This document shows, in pieces, positions 10,968-22,016 of a stretch of 64,000 bases of DNA. The translations under genes were made by a program, and so were the position numbers. Source of the DNA: Ignelater luminosus. Lineage: Eukaryota > Arthropoda > Insecta > Coleoptera > Elateridae. The stretch covers positions 102,467-166,466 of the forward strand of contig VTPC01091310.1 of the NCBI GenBank assembly GCA_011009095.1. The letters are read 5' to 3'. Each line of letters opens with the position of its first letter. Position 1 is the stretch's first letter. The notes under the pieces are model-generated. The model searched no databases and was not told where the DNA came from. It worked only from the letters and a program-made list of their open reading frames with translations.

Positions 10968-12621
10968 ATGAAAGATAGATTTTACGCAGAATTAAAGAGT
11001 AAAATCCACATGCAAAGAATTGTGTTTATATTAACGATGAGAACTATACAGTGTTAATTATTGGTGTTAATAATGCAAAATCGACCTCAAAAAAAGTTCC
11101 GACGGGTTATTGGTTACTGAAGTTATGATATTCTCACAATGGATCAGAAAACCAACCTTATATTTCCTGTTAAAAAATCTGGGAGCAACATACTTTACTA
11201 CGTTTCTGATAGTGAACTATTTGATGTTATACATCAAGCTCATATTACTGTCGGTCATGGGGAAAGAGACCACATGTCTGTCAAATCGATATAGAGCTAT
11301 ACATCCAACTTTACGAACCGTGTCAACAAAAACAGAAAGGTGTTAAAAAATGTATTGTTGTTGTTCTTCGGAGTTTAATTCCCATAGTTAAGTGGACTTG
11401 ATCGACTTTCAGTTTCACCCAGATGGTGAATACAAATTTATACTGGGTTACCAGGACCACCTGACTAAATTCGTTGTATTGCGAGGACTTAAATCGAAAT
11501 GGGCAGAAGTGGTTTACCTCTTATTAGATATTTTTATCCTATTTGGTGCCCCTGCTATACTCCAATCAGATAATAGGCAGGAAATTTGCGAATCAGATTA
11601 TTTATAACTTAAAGCAGTGCTGGCCTTCATTGACTATTGTGCATGACTCTCAGATCCAAGGCAGTGTTAAGAGGGCGATCCAAGATATCGAAAACATGTT
11701 AACTACATGGCTGCAAGGTAATACTACTGGACACTGGAATGAAGGTTTAAAATTTGTACAGCTCATGAAAAATAGAGCTTTTCATTCTGGAATCAAAAAA
11801 ACACCTTACGAGCCTCTTTTTGGATGTAAGATAAAAGTAGCCATTACATTACCAAATGAAGTTGCGCAGGATTTTGGGAATAAAGGGGATTTGGAGAGAG
11901 TTATTAACAATAATACTAATCAAGGTAATACACAAAATGAACCTGCTCAGGATGTAACCTCTAAAACGCCCGAGTCACGTGATCAACCTTCAGCTACTGT
12001 AGATATAGTTAACGAACCATCAAATACTTTATGTTGTATATGTTTCAAAGAGACAAGTGAAACTCAGACTTGCAGAGGATGCAACCAAACTATTTATTCC
12101 ATCTGTGCTGTGCCGGAAAAATCAAATAATGACAAGAGTCATTGATCTCAGCTTGTATGTCCTATATGCTCGAGAATTATAGTAGCAACTGTAAATCGGA
12201 ATTCTGCAAAAGAAAACTTGGAACAACAAGCAGAAAGAATGTTGAAACATAGTAACAAAAATTTCCATCGGTATCTGTCGGTACAATTATAAGGATTCCA
12301 GTGCTAGAAATTCTAGCTATTGTCATAAATAAAACAGACGATGGACTATACCAGCTCGGTACTAAGCAAAGAGTTGTTAAATCGCTCTATTCTAGATCCC
12401 AATTTACAGTTTGTCAGAAAGGATTCTTGGACATTAAATATGTTCGTGATGATGAAATTACCTTACGTTCGGTTGCAATTTTGCAATCTACTGCAACGGG
12501 TCAAGGATTTGTGAAAAGCAGTTGCAAAAAGAGCTGTGGAACATTGAAGTGCTTGTGCGATAAGAAAAAACCACTTTGTTCTCGTAAATGTCATTCAAGT
12601 TTACCTTGCAAAAATAAATAG
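10968..12621 (+). pseudogene. Ginger/KRBA2-SCAND3-like integrase, broken
   Basis: Reading through several frames gives, in order: an N-terminal part with KTNLIFPVKKSGSN; an H2C2-like segment (HQAHITVGHGERDHM); an rve integrase core (VDLIDFQ, first Asp; LQSDN, second Asp; then QGSVKRA); a PHD/RING-like Cys cluster (CCICFKE...CRGCNQ...CPIC); and a C-terminal Cys-rich tail (KCLCDKKKPLCSRKCH). The residue expected to be the catalytic Glu (SVERA in this family) is Lys here, and several frameshifts and stops separate the pieces. The element cannot encode active integrase. Confidence 0.75.
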
Positions 12622-12764
12622 AAAAATCTGTTCCTATAGACTTTTAAGAAATACATGTTTAATGTTTGCTAAGTTCTGGTTTAGTTTTTTAAGCAGAAAA
12701 TTTTTTTAATTCGAATAAGAGTTTAATTTATATTTTTCATTTCATACCTTTCCTCATGTATTGT

Positions 12765-12878
12765 AGGCATTCTATAGAATTCCCAGACATTATATATAAT
12801 TTCCAGGCATTCTATANNNNNNNNNNAGGCATTCTATAGAATTCCCAGACATTATATATAATTTCCAGGCATTCTATA
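12765..12878. repeat. 52-bp direct duplication flanking an N10 assembly gap
   Basis: The 52 bp at 12765-12816 are repeated identically at 12827-12878, on either side of ten N at 12817-12826. This is either a true tandem repeat of the Ginger subterminal region collapsed by assembly, or a false duplication at a gap join. Confidence 0.9.
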
Positions 12879-13002
12879 AAATGACTTGGTGAAGCATATA
12901 AAAATATTTGAATTAAAAAAGATTTCATATATTGCCTGAAATCGTTAGTCATTCTAAAGAATACCTAGGTTTTCTACAGAATGGCTGAATTATATACTTT
13001 GC

Positions 13003-14040
13003 CGACCACTAAGCAAAGTGAACTTGCAGAAAATCTCATGTAAACTTCTACCAGCAACTGCAAGTTACGGTGTGAATTAGTTGTGAACTTAAATCAAATT
13101 TACTGCAAACCGAAAACTGCCTTACATGTGCAAACATACAATTGCAAACTTGCAGCAAACTAGGCAAGCAAGTTGCAAACAAGTTCACGAATAAAAGTTA
13201 GCTGTAACTTTCAGTACAGTACTACCGTTTATAATTATTCGAATGCTTAAGAATACTTATGTAAAACAAATGAAAAAAATCGTAAAATATTTATTTTTGT
13301 ATTTAAACATTGCATAAAAAGTTACGGTATTCTTATAATAAAATTAAAAATGAAATACATTTAAAAACAACTTAGAATTAAACTTTATAAAATGAGAACA
13401 TACCTTATTAAACTCTTATGATGTAATAATAAATAAATAATTGATTGCGATAATTAAACACTATAAAACACGCGAATGTTTTTCTACGTACATTTGGGGT
13501 TCTAAACTGCACGTTTATCTCAAAATGCCAAAAATCATCCTAGTAATGATAATGACTACGATGACGATTGACGATGCGACGCCATTATAGAACAAACTGA
13601 GTAAACACTGTAAACACAACGCGCGGATGCACCACGTCTTTACTCAATGACCACGTGCACCAACGGTCTTCGACAGTTGCTCGGGAAACTACGGCAAATG
13701 ACGGCAACCGCTAGCACCCATCAGAAACTAATAAGCCCATGTCTTAATAAATACTTTACAAATGTAAACTTATTGCAAACTTATAATTGTAAACTTTCTT
13801 CAACAAATTTGCTGCAAATCCATACTGAAAACTTGAAAACAATTTTTATGTGCAAGTTAACAGGAAGTTTTCTAAAGATAGTTTGGCTTTGCAAACTTAC
13901 TATACATTTCTTGATGTAAACAATGAAAAAATTATTCTCAACATACTTCCCACTAGTTACTTTTTGCAACTTACAAAAATTAAGGATAATAAAGTTTGCT
14001 GCAAATAATTGTAAGTTACAATGTTTAGTGGGCGGTAACA
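13003..14040. mobile_element. Non-autonomous TIR element abutting the Ginger-like element
   Basis: The left end GCCGACCACTAAGC and inward TTGCAGAA-type repeats match, inverted, the right end GTTTAGTGGGCGGTAACA. The right end, read inward on the minus strand, starts TGTTACCG like the Ginger left end. Internal sequence is full of CAAACTTGCAGC/AACTTACAA motifs and has no transposase. It is probably a MITE-like relative of the neighbour. The left ends of the two elements overlap by a few bases, so the boundary is approximate. Confidence 0.5.
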
Positions 14041-14044
14041 TATA

Positions 14045-14942
14045 CGAGGTGTGTGAGAAAAGTAATGAGACTGGCAACACTGCGGGAGATCTGGCAACGT
14101 TGTGTCTACCGGCCTGTGCTAAACCGGTTTGTTTATCGCTTCCACTTCCTCAGTCCGAGTTACAACTCCGTACAGCTAACACATTATTTTTGACAGCGCC
14201 ATCAGTGAAGTTGTGTTTTTGTTGTGTGTTACAGAAATGGAGCATCGGAATTTAGAGTAACGTTGTGCAATAAAGTTTTGTGTTAAACTTGGTGAATCCG
14301 CGAGTGTGGACCTTTGAAAAGTTGAAACAGGTCTATGGGGAACAGTGCTTATCAAGAGCACAAGTTTTCCGCTGGCACAAATCATTTTTGGACGGCCGAG
14401 AACACGTTGAAGATGAACCTCGCTCAGGGAGACCTTCAACTTCAGAAACTGACGAAAACGTTGAACGTGTGAGGGCTCTTGTGAGATCAGACCGTCGTTT
14501 AACAATAAGGATGATGAGTAAACAGTTAAATTTAAACACTTTCACCGTGCATCAAATTTTGACAGACATCATGACAATGCTCCGTGTCACACAGCAATTT
14601 CCATCAGTGAATTTTTGACCTCAAAACGCATTACTGTTGTTCCTCATCCCCCCTATTCACCTGATTTGAGTCCTTGTGACTTTTCCTTTTCCCGAAATTA
14701 AAACATGTCCTAAAAGGACGTCATTTTGGAACTCTGGAGAACATTCAAAAGACTGTGACCGACCAGTTAACAGCCATACCAGTTGAAGACTTCCAGCGCT
14801 GCTACCAAGAGTGGGAACAACGACTCCGCCGGTGTATAACTGCCCAAGGGAACTACTTTGAAGGGGATAACATTGTTGTTTCAAAAAAATAAAAACTTTG
14901 GTTAGTATGAAATCAGTCTCATTACTTTTCTCACATACCTCG
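14045..14942 (+). mobile_element. Mariner element, internally deleted
   Basis: TIRs CGAGGT(G/A)TGTGAGAAAAGTA and about 12 further bp are matched at both ends, flanked by TA at 14043-14044 and 14943-14944. It holds a truncated transposase gene. Confidence 0.9.
14237..14892 (+). pseudogene. Mariner transposase, catalytic core partly deleted
   Basis: The N-terminal HTH region is present (SRAQVFRWHKSF, EPRSGRPSTS, MMSKQLNLNTFTVHQIL). The sequence then jumps, with loss of the segment holding the first catalytic Asp, to HHDNAPCHTA and HPPYSPDLSPCD (second and third Asp) in another frame, ending RRCITAQGNYFEGD. A dead copy. Confidence 0.85.
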
Positions 14943-14946
14943 TATA

Positions 14947-16181
14947 CAGGGTCGCTAAAAAATATGGAAACACGCTACCCCCGCAGAAACGGTAAGTAAT
15001 AGACAAGTGAAATTTGGAGAGCTTAAAGTAGGTATTTTTTTGCCACGTTTTGCGAAGGGAATTAAAAACAAATTGTTGTTTTGTACGGCCGCCATATTGA
15101 ATTTTTTTAAATGGAACACCCTGTATATAACCCCATATTCGGTTTTTCAAGACGAATTCAATGGTATAAGGCTTGCTATATTTATCTTGAAAGGTTTTGG
15201 AGATATTGGCTATTCTTTTGTCAGGGGTTTCACTATTAAAAAGTATGGAAACACGTTGCTCCTGCAAAAACGGTAAGAGATAGACAAACGAAATTTAGAG
15301 ATCTTAAAGTAGGCATTGTTTGCTATGTTTTGCAAAGAGAATTAAGATCAAATCATCAATTGCTTTTTCGTACGATCGCCATCTTAAATTTGTTTAAATG
15401 AATCACCCTGTATATGACCCCATATATTGATGGGGATATCTAAAGCGAATTCAATAATATAAAGGTTGCTATACTTATCTTGAAAGGTTTTGGAAATAAT
15501 CACTACTCTTTTGTCAAGGATTTCTTAATTTAAGAACGGATTCGTAATGCAAGCAGATGCCCCCGATTATTTGCAAAATGCCTTGCAAAAACTTCAAAAG
15601 AGGTTGTTTCATTTCCAAGAAGTTAACAAAACGCATTTTGAACACTTGTTATAAAATCATATTGTATTTTTGTTATTATCAATTCGTCACTATTTGTTCT
15701 TATTCCACCATAAATTTAGTTTGCTCTAGCATCGATCTATTATTTTAAATAAGTAAGCTAAGGGCGAAATTCTTATGGTTTTCTTTTTCTTTAATTACTT
15801 ATAAAATAATTGCATATCGTTCTTTTAGTTCCATTGCCTCTGCTGTTTCACGGGTAACTCGATTTTGATAAAAATTAATAGCGAAATCCTTGACAAATGA
15901 ATAGCGATTATCTCCAAAACCTTTCAAGATAAGTATAGTAACCCTTATATTGTTGAATTCGCCTTTAAAATTTCTAACGAGATATGGGGTCATATACAGG
16001 GTAATCCATTTAAAGTAATTCAAGATGGCGGCCGTACGAAAAAAAACAACTGAAGATTTGTTTTTAACTACCTTCCTAAAACATGGCAAAAAATACCTAC
16101 TTTAAGCTCTCCAAATTTCATTTGTATATTACTTACCGTTTCTGCGGGGGTGGCGTGTTTCTATACTTTTTAGCGACCCTG
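14947..16181. mobile_element. Foldback element with long inverted arms, TA-flanked
   Basis: It begins CAGGGTCGCTAAAAAATATGG and ends with the inverted copy (TTTTTAGCGACCCTG at 16167-16181). The arms stay similar for about 300 bp (AGCTTAAAGTAGGTATTTTT; TATGACCCCATAT). A further partial copy of the arm occurs at 15239-15540. It is flanked by TA, and the left TA directly touches the TA of the preceding mariner. No transposase was found. Confidence 0.8.
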
Positions 16182-16672
16182 CATATGAAAATTAATTATA
16201 CGTACCATCAATTTCAAGGCAGATTTATTTCAGTGAGTGTTACTCGATAAAACAAAGCTTGTAATCATTTTACAGAAATGATACACACATCTGGTTTTAT
16301 ACTTTTTAGCCCTTCATTTGCATTCACTATTACCTTAAGCATGCATACTTACCTCATGTACGTGACAAAAGACTCACAGTAGCAGTCAAAGACTATTCAA
16401 AATGCATAAAATAATAAAATGGTATTGTAACAGAGAAAACTGAATATTTAGCAGCTATCATTTGTTATTTTTTCACTACCCTCAATTACTTGTTTCTTGT
16501 ATGATACTCATTATGAAAGTGCATAATCATAAAAAGATCTTAATGCATATTTAATCTAAAGTGTTTTGTTACAAAAAGGGATCAAAAGATTATTAACAAT
16601 TTGTTTGTAATTATAAGTTATTTACTACTACTACTACTACTACTCTCTCACATATAAATTGAGCAAGCCGCA
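16182..16672. other. Upstream region of Gr exon 1c
   Basis: AT-rich, ending in a (TAC)n microsatellite about 30 bp before the ATG at 16673. No other feature seen. Confidence 0.4.
16623..16643 (+). repeat. (TAC)n microsatellite
   Basis: Seven TAC units immediately upstream of a Gr first exon, in its presumed promoter or 5' UTR. Confidence 0.85.
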
Positions 16673-17593
16673 ATGTTTACTAAAAAGAAGTTTATGAATA
16701 TCTTAAAACCTTGGTATCTGTATTTTAGGATTATTGGTCTGATACCATATCAATTAAAATCAAAAACTTGTAAAATTATATCTATTCCAAATTACCACCT
16801 CTTTATTTTCCGGTTATTCATAATAAATGGCGTATTCTTATTCTATGTGTTAGCTCCATTTTCTGGATTATTTAAAGAAGTAACAGGAAATGGTGTAATA
16901 TTAGCAGTGTTATACCAAATAATGCAATATGGAAACCTGATTTGCAGTAATGTGTCTATTTTGATTTCCCTCAAACAAAGAAAGAAGGTGGTTCGTATTT
17001 TAAATATATTAGAAGAGATTGATTCAGAAATAAAATATGGTAATATGACCACACACTATCATGAATATATAATTCTTGTAATCGCTTTAGTCACTATTGT
17101 GATTCTAAAAATAAGCATCTTGTGGATATGGACAACCATCCAGTTTCCGGATGGTTACTATTACTGTACACACTTACTACCACGATTGGTCTTTAATTAT
17201 ATAAATGCAACGATTCATTTGCAATCGGCAGTTTTAATGGTTATACTAAACAAGATGTTTGGCAATTTTAACAAGGATATAATGAGTATGGGAAAATGTA
17301 AGTTTCAAAATCCATTGCAGATAAAAAAATTGAGAGAGAAGTTGAAAGAAAAAATAAAAATCTATGGAAATCTTATTCATGTTGCGTACAAAACGAACGC
17401 AGCATTTCAAATTCAGATTTTATTCCGACTTACAACATTATATTTAAGTTTAAACTATTCATTATTCTACCTTTTCAAAGGTTTTAAATCAGAAGAAGAA
17501 TATTATTTTACTGGAGTACGGGTATACTACATTCTATTCAATATGTCTGAAGTTGTGGTTATATGTATTGTTGCCAGCTTAATAAGTGATAAG
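16673..17593 (+). CDS. Gustatory receptor, alternative first exon 1c of array 1
   Basis: 307 codons ending AAG|GTAGGC (phase 0), giving 379 residues with the exons at 25259-26047. It has the family start NILKPWYLYFRIIGLIPYQL (about residues 7-26), a charged intracellular loop (IKKLREKLKEKIKIYGNLIH) and the pre-TM7 block YYILFNMSEVVVICIVASL. No stop or frameshift is visible. The donor is less consensus than in its neighbours. The exon reads on past the donor for another 20 codons to a stop, but that would remove TM7, so splicing is the better reading. Its closest relative is 9517. Confidence 0.87.
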
Positions 17594-17900
17594 GTAGGCC
17601 TTCAAAGTCATATTCATCAGAAAAGACTACTTTTATACATTTTATTAATTAACTAATCATGTAGTTACTTTACAAGTAAGTCTAACTTATATACCAGTCA
17701 CTTCATTCCAATTAAGTGACAATGTTTATAATACAATGCTAATCGAGAATCGGCACCATTTTTACTCATTTGACTTTAAATAATCTGCAAAAGTGATTTT
17801 ACTATAGTCTAAAGATTTATTAAATTTTGATAAAATAATATGATAAGTAAAACACTTAGCAAAATAGAATTCAACAAAAACATAAAGTGGACTAGCCAAG
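17594..17900. other. Array-1 intron segment
   Basis: AT-rich; nothing recognised before the tRNA gene. Confidence 0.4.
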
Positions 17901-17972
17901 GGGGACATAGCTCAGTGGTAGAGCATTCGACTGCAGATCGAGAGGTCCCCGGTTCAAACCCGGGTGTCCCCT
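17901..17972 (+). tRNA. tRNA-Cys (anticodon GCA)
   Basis: The acceptor stem GGGGACA pairs with TGTCCCC. The D-arm/A-box is AGCTCAGTGGTAGAGC. The anticodon stem-loop TTCGA-CTGCAGA-TCGAG reads GCA at the centre. The T-arm/B-box is GGTTCAAACCC. There is no intron, and the run of T at about 17990 is a pol III terminator. The gene lies in the sense direction inside the long intron region of Gr array 1. Confidence 0.97.
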
Positions 17973-19852
17973 GCCTAATTCTTCTTCTTTTTTTTTTTTC
18001 TTAAGTATCCTACTCTGTTTCAATAAGAACATATCTGATACATCGTGAAGAAGGTAATATTATGACACAATAGTAAACATTGGTCTTTCCTGATATTAAA
18101 ATGAAATCAACTATCTTGTTATTTATCAAGTTGACTTAGATTTTATTGTCCTATTTTCAGAGTTGGAAACATTCCTCTACTTTTATTAACTGTAAGCTAT
18201 CTTGATCTCGATCCCATGTTTCTTCTCTGGAATATTCTTCAGTTGATTTTTCTGTATCTACATTGATGATATCTTTATCGCAACTACAATGACTAGGTTT
18301 TATTTGCGGCTACTGTCTTGCCTTTAGCCTGCTGTATTTTCTGATATTTTTAAAATCTGATGCCTTACTCTATTAGTCAGTTAGAATTAATCAGGTCAGA
18401 TCTGTTTGTAAAGTCTTTAGTCTGGTAGCAACCTTTGTTTATCCATAAATTTAAAGCAGGTATCCCCGATTCCGTGTCTAGTATGCGTCACAGACGAAAC
18501 TGTCCTACTTTGTTGTAGAAAGCCTCCGCACTTCTGAACGAGAATCTAGTTAGATGAGCAAATGTAACTGTTCTGCTCTGTCTTTCTAGCTTTATCTATG
18601 CAGAAATTCACCTGTTTCCTTTCCTAATGCTCCTATCACGGCTAACTACTATATTTCTTTGTTCAACATAAAGCAACGTCCCTGGTTTATTACTAATCTG
18701 CTATCACTAACATCGTTTTTAGTTATTCCACCGAATTAAATATGCCCATTATAAGCTGAGGCTGTTACCAAACTATTTTGCAAGCTTTCATGTTTCATTT
18801 TGCACTTACTTATCAAATTAGCAAATATTATTTATTTTGTTTTGGAGCACCAGATTATAATAATGTGTGGACCGCAATGGTGGCGGTGGTGGTTAACGGT
18901 GGTTAAGACAGTATTATCTGTCAATTTCCTTAAAAGCGAAGAGCATCTGAAACTAATTCTACGGCAAAGCAAATATCAATATGTAAATGTTATATCAACC
19001 AAGCTAGCAATTTCCAAACCATCCACAAGCAATATCTATGGTAGGTTACAAGTAGGAGAATTCACGAGGGATAGTGCTTACAGTTCAATATAGTTAACGG
19101 TACGGATCGGTCGGTTAAAGTGTTTATGTAACAGTATCAATTGGTTGTCTGGGCGTTGTCAGTAACGAAGTGAAGAAAGAGTCTCGCATGGGTAACAAAT
19201 AAAACTAAGATTATCGATGCTAAAACAGTTCATTTGAAAGTAGAATGGGAGAAAACTATCCAAATGTGGAAGTCAGAATGCCAAAACGAAAACGAAGAAG
19301 TGGGACTGCTTTAGATTAGAGAAAGAAGTGGTAGTTTTGATATCTGAGGAATTCAATCCATTCAGGCAATGAATCTCGCGTATCGAATTCGTTTTCTTTA
19401 TTTCCCAAGTATTCTAATATAACTCAGTCTACCTTGTTTCAAGTACATTTTATCAAGATACTTGATATTCTTTTGTATTGGCTATTGATTTCCACTAGAT
19501 GTTATATATAGATATTAGCTTTCATAACAAAACCTTCAAAGGATCTCCTTTAATATTAAATAACAATTCCTTTAGGATAAAATAACGCATAATATTAGCT
19601 GTCAGGTTTGATAAAGTATTTAGCATTTTTCGATTATTCTTGTACTTTGCAAAATTAGGTTTTTATAAGTTTTGTTGAAATAATATAACGTATGTGCATT
19701 ATTAAAATTACATTTGATAAGGATTAAAATGGGAACAGTAATAAATTCAATTATAGGTACCTACTCTAGTTACTCATAAGAGTGAAGAAGAAGAAGAATC
19801 AGACCTACTAAGCGTTCAAGTACTTTTTTTACAGAACAAAAACAAAAGATTA
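17973..19852. other. Array-1 intron and upstream of Gr exon 1d
   Basis: Poly-T after the tRNA, then 1.8 kb without a recognised feature. An open frame at 18800-19093 has no family features and I regard it as chance. Confidence 0.4.
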
Positions 19853-20797
19853 ATGAAGCATTCAACGAATATTTTCGAAACATTATTACCTTGGCAATAC
19901 TTTAACAAATTGGTTGGTTTGGCTCCATACACCTTAAGATTAACAAATTCAAAAATACTGATTATACCAGAGAGATATTTATTTGTCTTGCGTCTAATTA
20001 TTATCAATGTATCTTTTTCTATAATTGCAAGTAAACACTTCGCTTGGTCATCAAAAGTAATAGGAAAAGGAGCAATTCTGCATACAATAGACGACATTGT
20101 ACAGTATTGCAGTTATGTATTTACAAACATGTACCTCCTTATGGGCTATTTTCATAAAAAATACATTGGAATTATGTTGGAGAAACTTTTACGAATTGAT
20201 AAGGCAATTTATAAATTAGGTTTGAGGTTTTCCCACAATAAACAACGAACTTTTGTAATTGCATGTATTTTCATCTTGATTCTAAGAATTATATTAAGCT
20301 GGACATTAACAATAACACAATTATACAAAGCGAAGCAATACGTTCGTACGATCCCAATTATCATTTATCATGTAATAGGAACGAGTATTATTGTACAGTA
20401 CGTTATACCAGTGATGTTGATAAAACAACGTTTTAGAGTTTTAAATAAGGAATTGCAATTATTACAGGAAGACTGTAAAAATGAAAAACGTCTTCAAGAA
20501 ATGAAAATATTTAAACGCGTTCCACTCAGAAACATAAAAATAATTCTTAGAGAGATGGACATGATTCGTACAAAGTTGATGGAAGTAGTTCGTCTTTATA
20601 ATCGCATGTTCCAAATACAGCTCTTATTTAAATTATCATCGCTGTATGTAGGATTAAATTATTTATTGTTCTATATAATCAGAATTCTAATAACGGACGA
20701 GCCAAACAAGCCTGTAATAATTCGACTATTCCATCTGGTATTTGATCTTTCAGAAATTACAATGATTGCTACTACTGCTAATTTGACAACAGATGAG
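19853..20797 (+). CDS. Gustatory receptor, alternative first exon 1d of array 1
   Basis: 315 codons up to GAG|GTAAAT (phase 0), giving 387 residues with the shared exons 4.5 kb downstream; this is the array-1 first exon closest to them. Family features are LVGLAPYTLRLTNSK (about residues 22-36), LKIIL-type basic loop residues, and FHLVFDLSEITMIATTANLTTDE before the donor. It is diverged from 9517/16673 and shares more with 59531 of array 3 (LAPYxL, LPHKKQ-like FSHNKQ). An intact frame suggests function. Confidence 0.87.
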
Positions 20798-20931
20798 GTA
20801 AATAATACGATTATAATAAATAGTTAATGAAAACAAAGGATCTCTCAAATTCTCATTTTTCAATAAACACCATATTGAAATAACAAAGTTCTATCTGCAT
20901 CTTACGCAACAATAAGCTTCAAACTGTTATA

Positions 20932-21233
20932 CAGTGCACGAGAAAAGTCTGGAATAAATTCCTTAATTGCGAAAGCGTGCATTATCAAGCAATATCCTCG
21001 GACACGTTGATTTTCTTTTTTTGCGCACATTTTCATATACAAATTGTATAGATGGCGTTGCTCAATTTCCGGATATGACATCATAGATAATTTTTTTAAA
21101 TAAACAGTATGTTTTCTTGTGGATTTGTATATGAAACTGTGCGCAAAACAAGAAAATCGACGTGTCCGAGGATATTGCTTGATAATGCACGCTTTCGCAA
21201 ACAATGAATTTATTCCACTTTTCTCGCCCACTG
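20932..21233. mobile_element. TA-flanked MITE, about 300 bp
   Basis: The left end CAGTGCACGAGAAAAGTCTG and right end TTCCACTTTTCTCGCCCACTG are inverted copies. Arm similarity extends inward through GCGAAAGCGTGCATTATCAAG and CCTCGGACACGT. TA lies at 20930-20931 and 21234-21235. No coding capacity. Confidence 0.85.
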
Positions 21234-22016
21234 TATACAGGGTGGTCCAAGATTCCGCTCTAGTAAGATAATAGCTTTATGTTAGGAAACAGAAACAAAT
21301 TGAAAGCAGAAAGCGACATAGTAGCTCTGGAATCATAACCAAAAAATATTTTGAATAATACAGGGTGTTCAACTTGTGTGTGGCAGTATCTTACTTTATT
21401 TTTTCAAATGGAACACCCTGTATATTACTTCATTTTTGGATTCCCTATTACATCTAGATTCATTTTTATTAACCATATGTTTGGTCTAAGTTGCGCCGTT
21501 TTCGAGATATTGATTATTTTTTGAAAAAATTTAGTTTTACATTGTTTTAGAAATTTTGAGATATCTCTGAAACTAAACAAGATACGAAGATACGGTTTGA
21601 TCATCGTGTCAAATACGGGCTGCTACATCAATTGTGTTACAAATAACTTTGTTAAAGATTACTATTGTTCCATTATGGATCTTTGAAAATGAAGATCTTC
21701 ATCAATCATGTATAACTTGATATTTCTAAATAGAACGATATAAAAATTTTTGTATAATCAGACTTAAAATTCAATTGTCTTTCGTTTTTATTTAATAGTC
21801 TTTGGGTCTATCTGCGGTGGTTTATGCGTTATTTTATAAAAACGCTAATTTTGTTAATTTAAATAACCACATTTAGTAAAGAGGGCTGTGCTTAGAAACA
21901 GTAGTTGCAACTAACATTTGAATTATGCATAGGTACATATACATTTATATATTTTTTGGTGTTTTGAATGAAACAAAAGAAAGAACCTCTAGTAATTTTT
22001 AACAGAATAGTACCTA

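Larger units (their letters stand above)
10733..13009 (+). mobile_element. Ginger-like cut-and-paste DNA transposon, degenerate
   Basis: The left end TGTTACCGGCAAAGTATGTA is matched in inverted orientation at the right end (TATATACTTTGCCGACCA, about 12990-13009), and the similarity extends inward about 45 bp through CAGAATTTCTAGG-like sequence. Subterminal repeats of 'GGCATTCTATAGAATT' type are numerous near the right end. Inside is a decayed integrase gene (10968-12621). An N10 assembly gap lies at 12817-12826. Confidence 0.7.

Noticed and set aside
13647-14255. Several overlapping open frames on both strands
   Set aside because: They fall in the CAAACTTGCAGC-type repeats of a non-autonomous element and in mariner flanks. 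Frames are open by repeat composition, with no protein family.
17594-17656. Exon 1c and 3d treated as intronless genes because the frame continues past the donor
   Set aside because: The extensions have no TM7 or QF signature, while a donor is present at the same aligned position as in all the other first exons.
18800-19093. Open frame of 97 codons upstream of exon 1d
   Set aside because: No family motif, no splice context and composition typical of translated intron. Regarded as chance.
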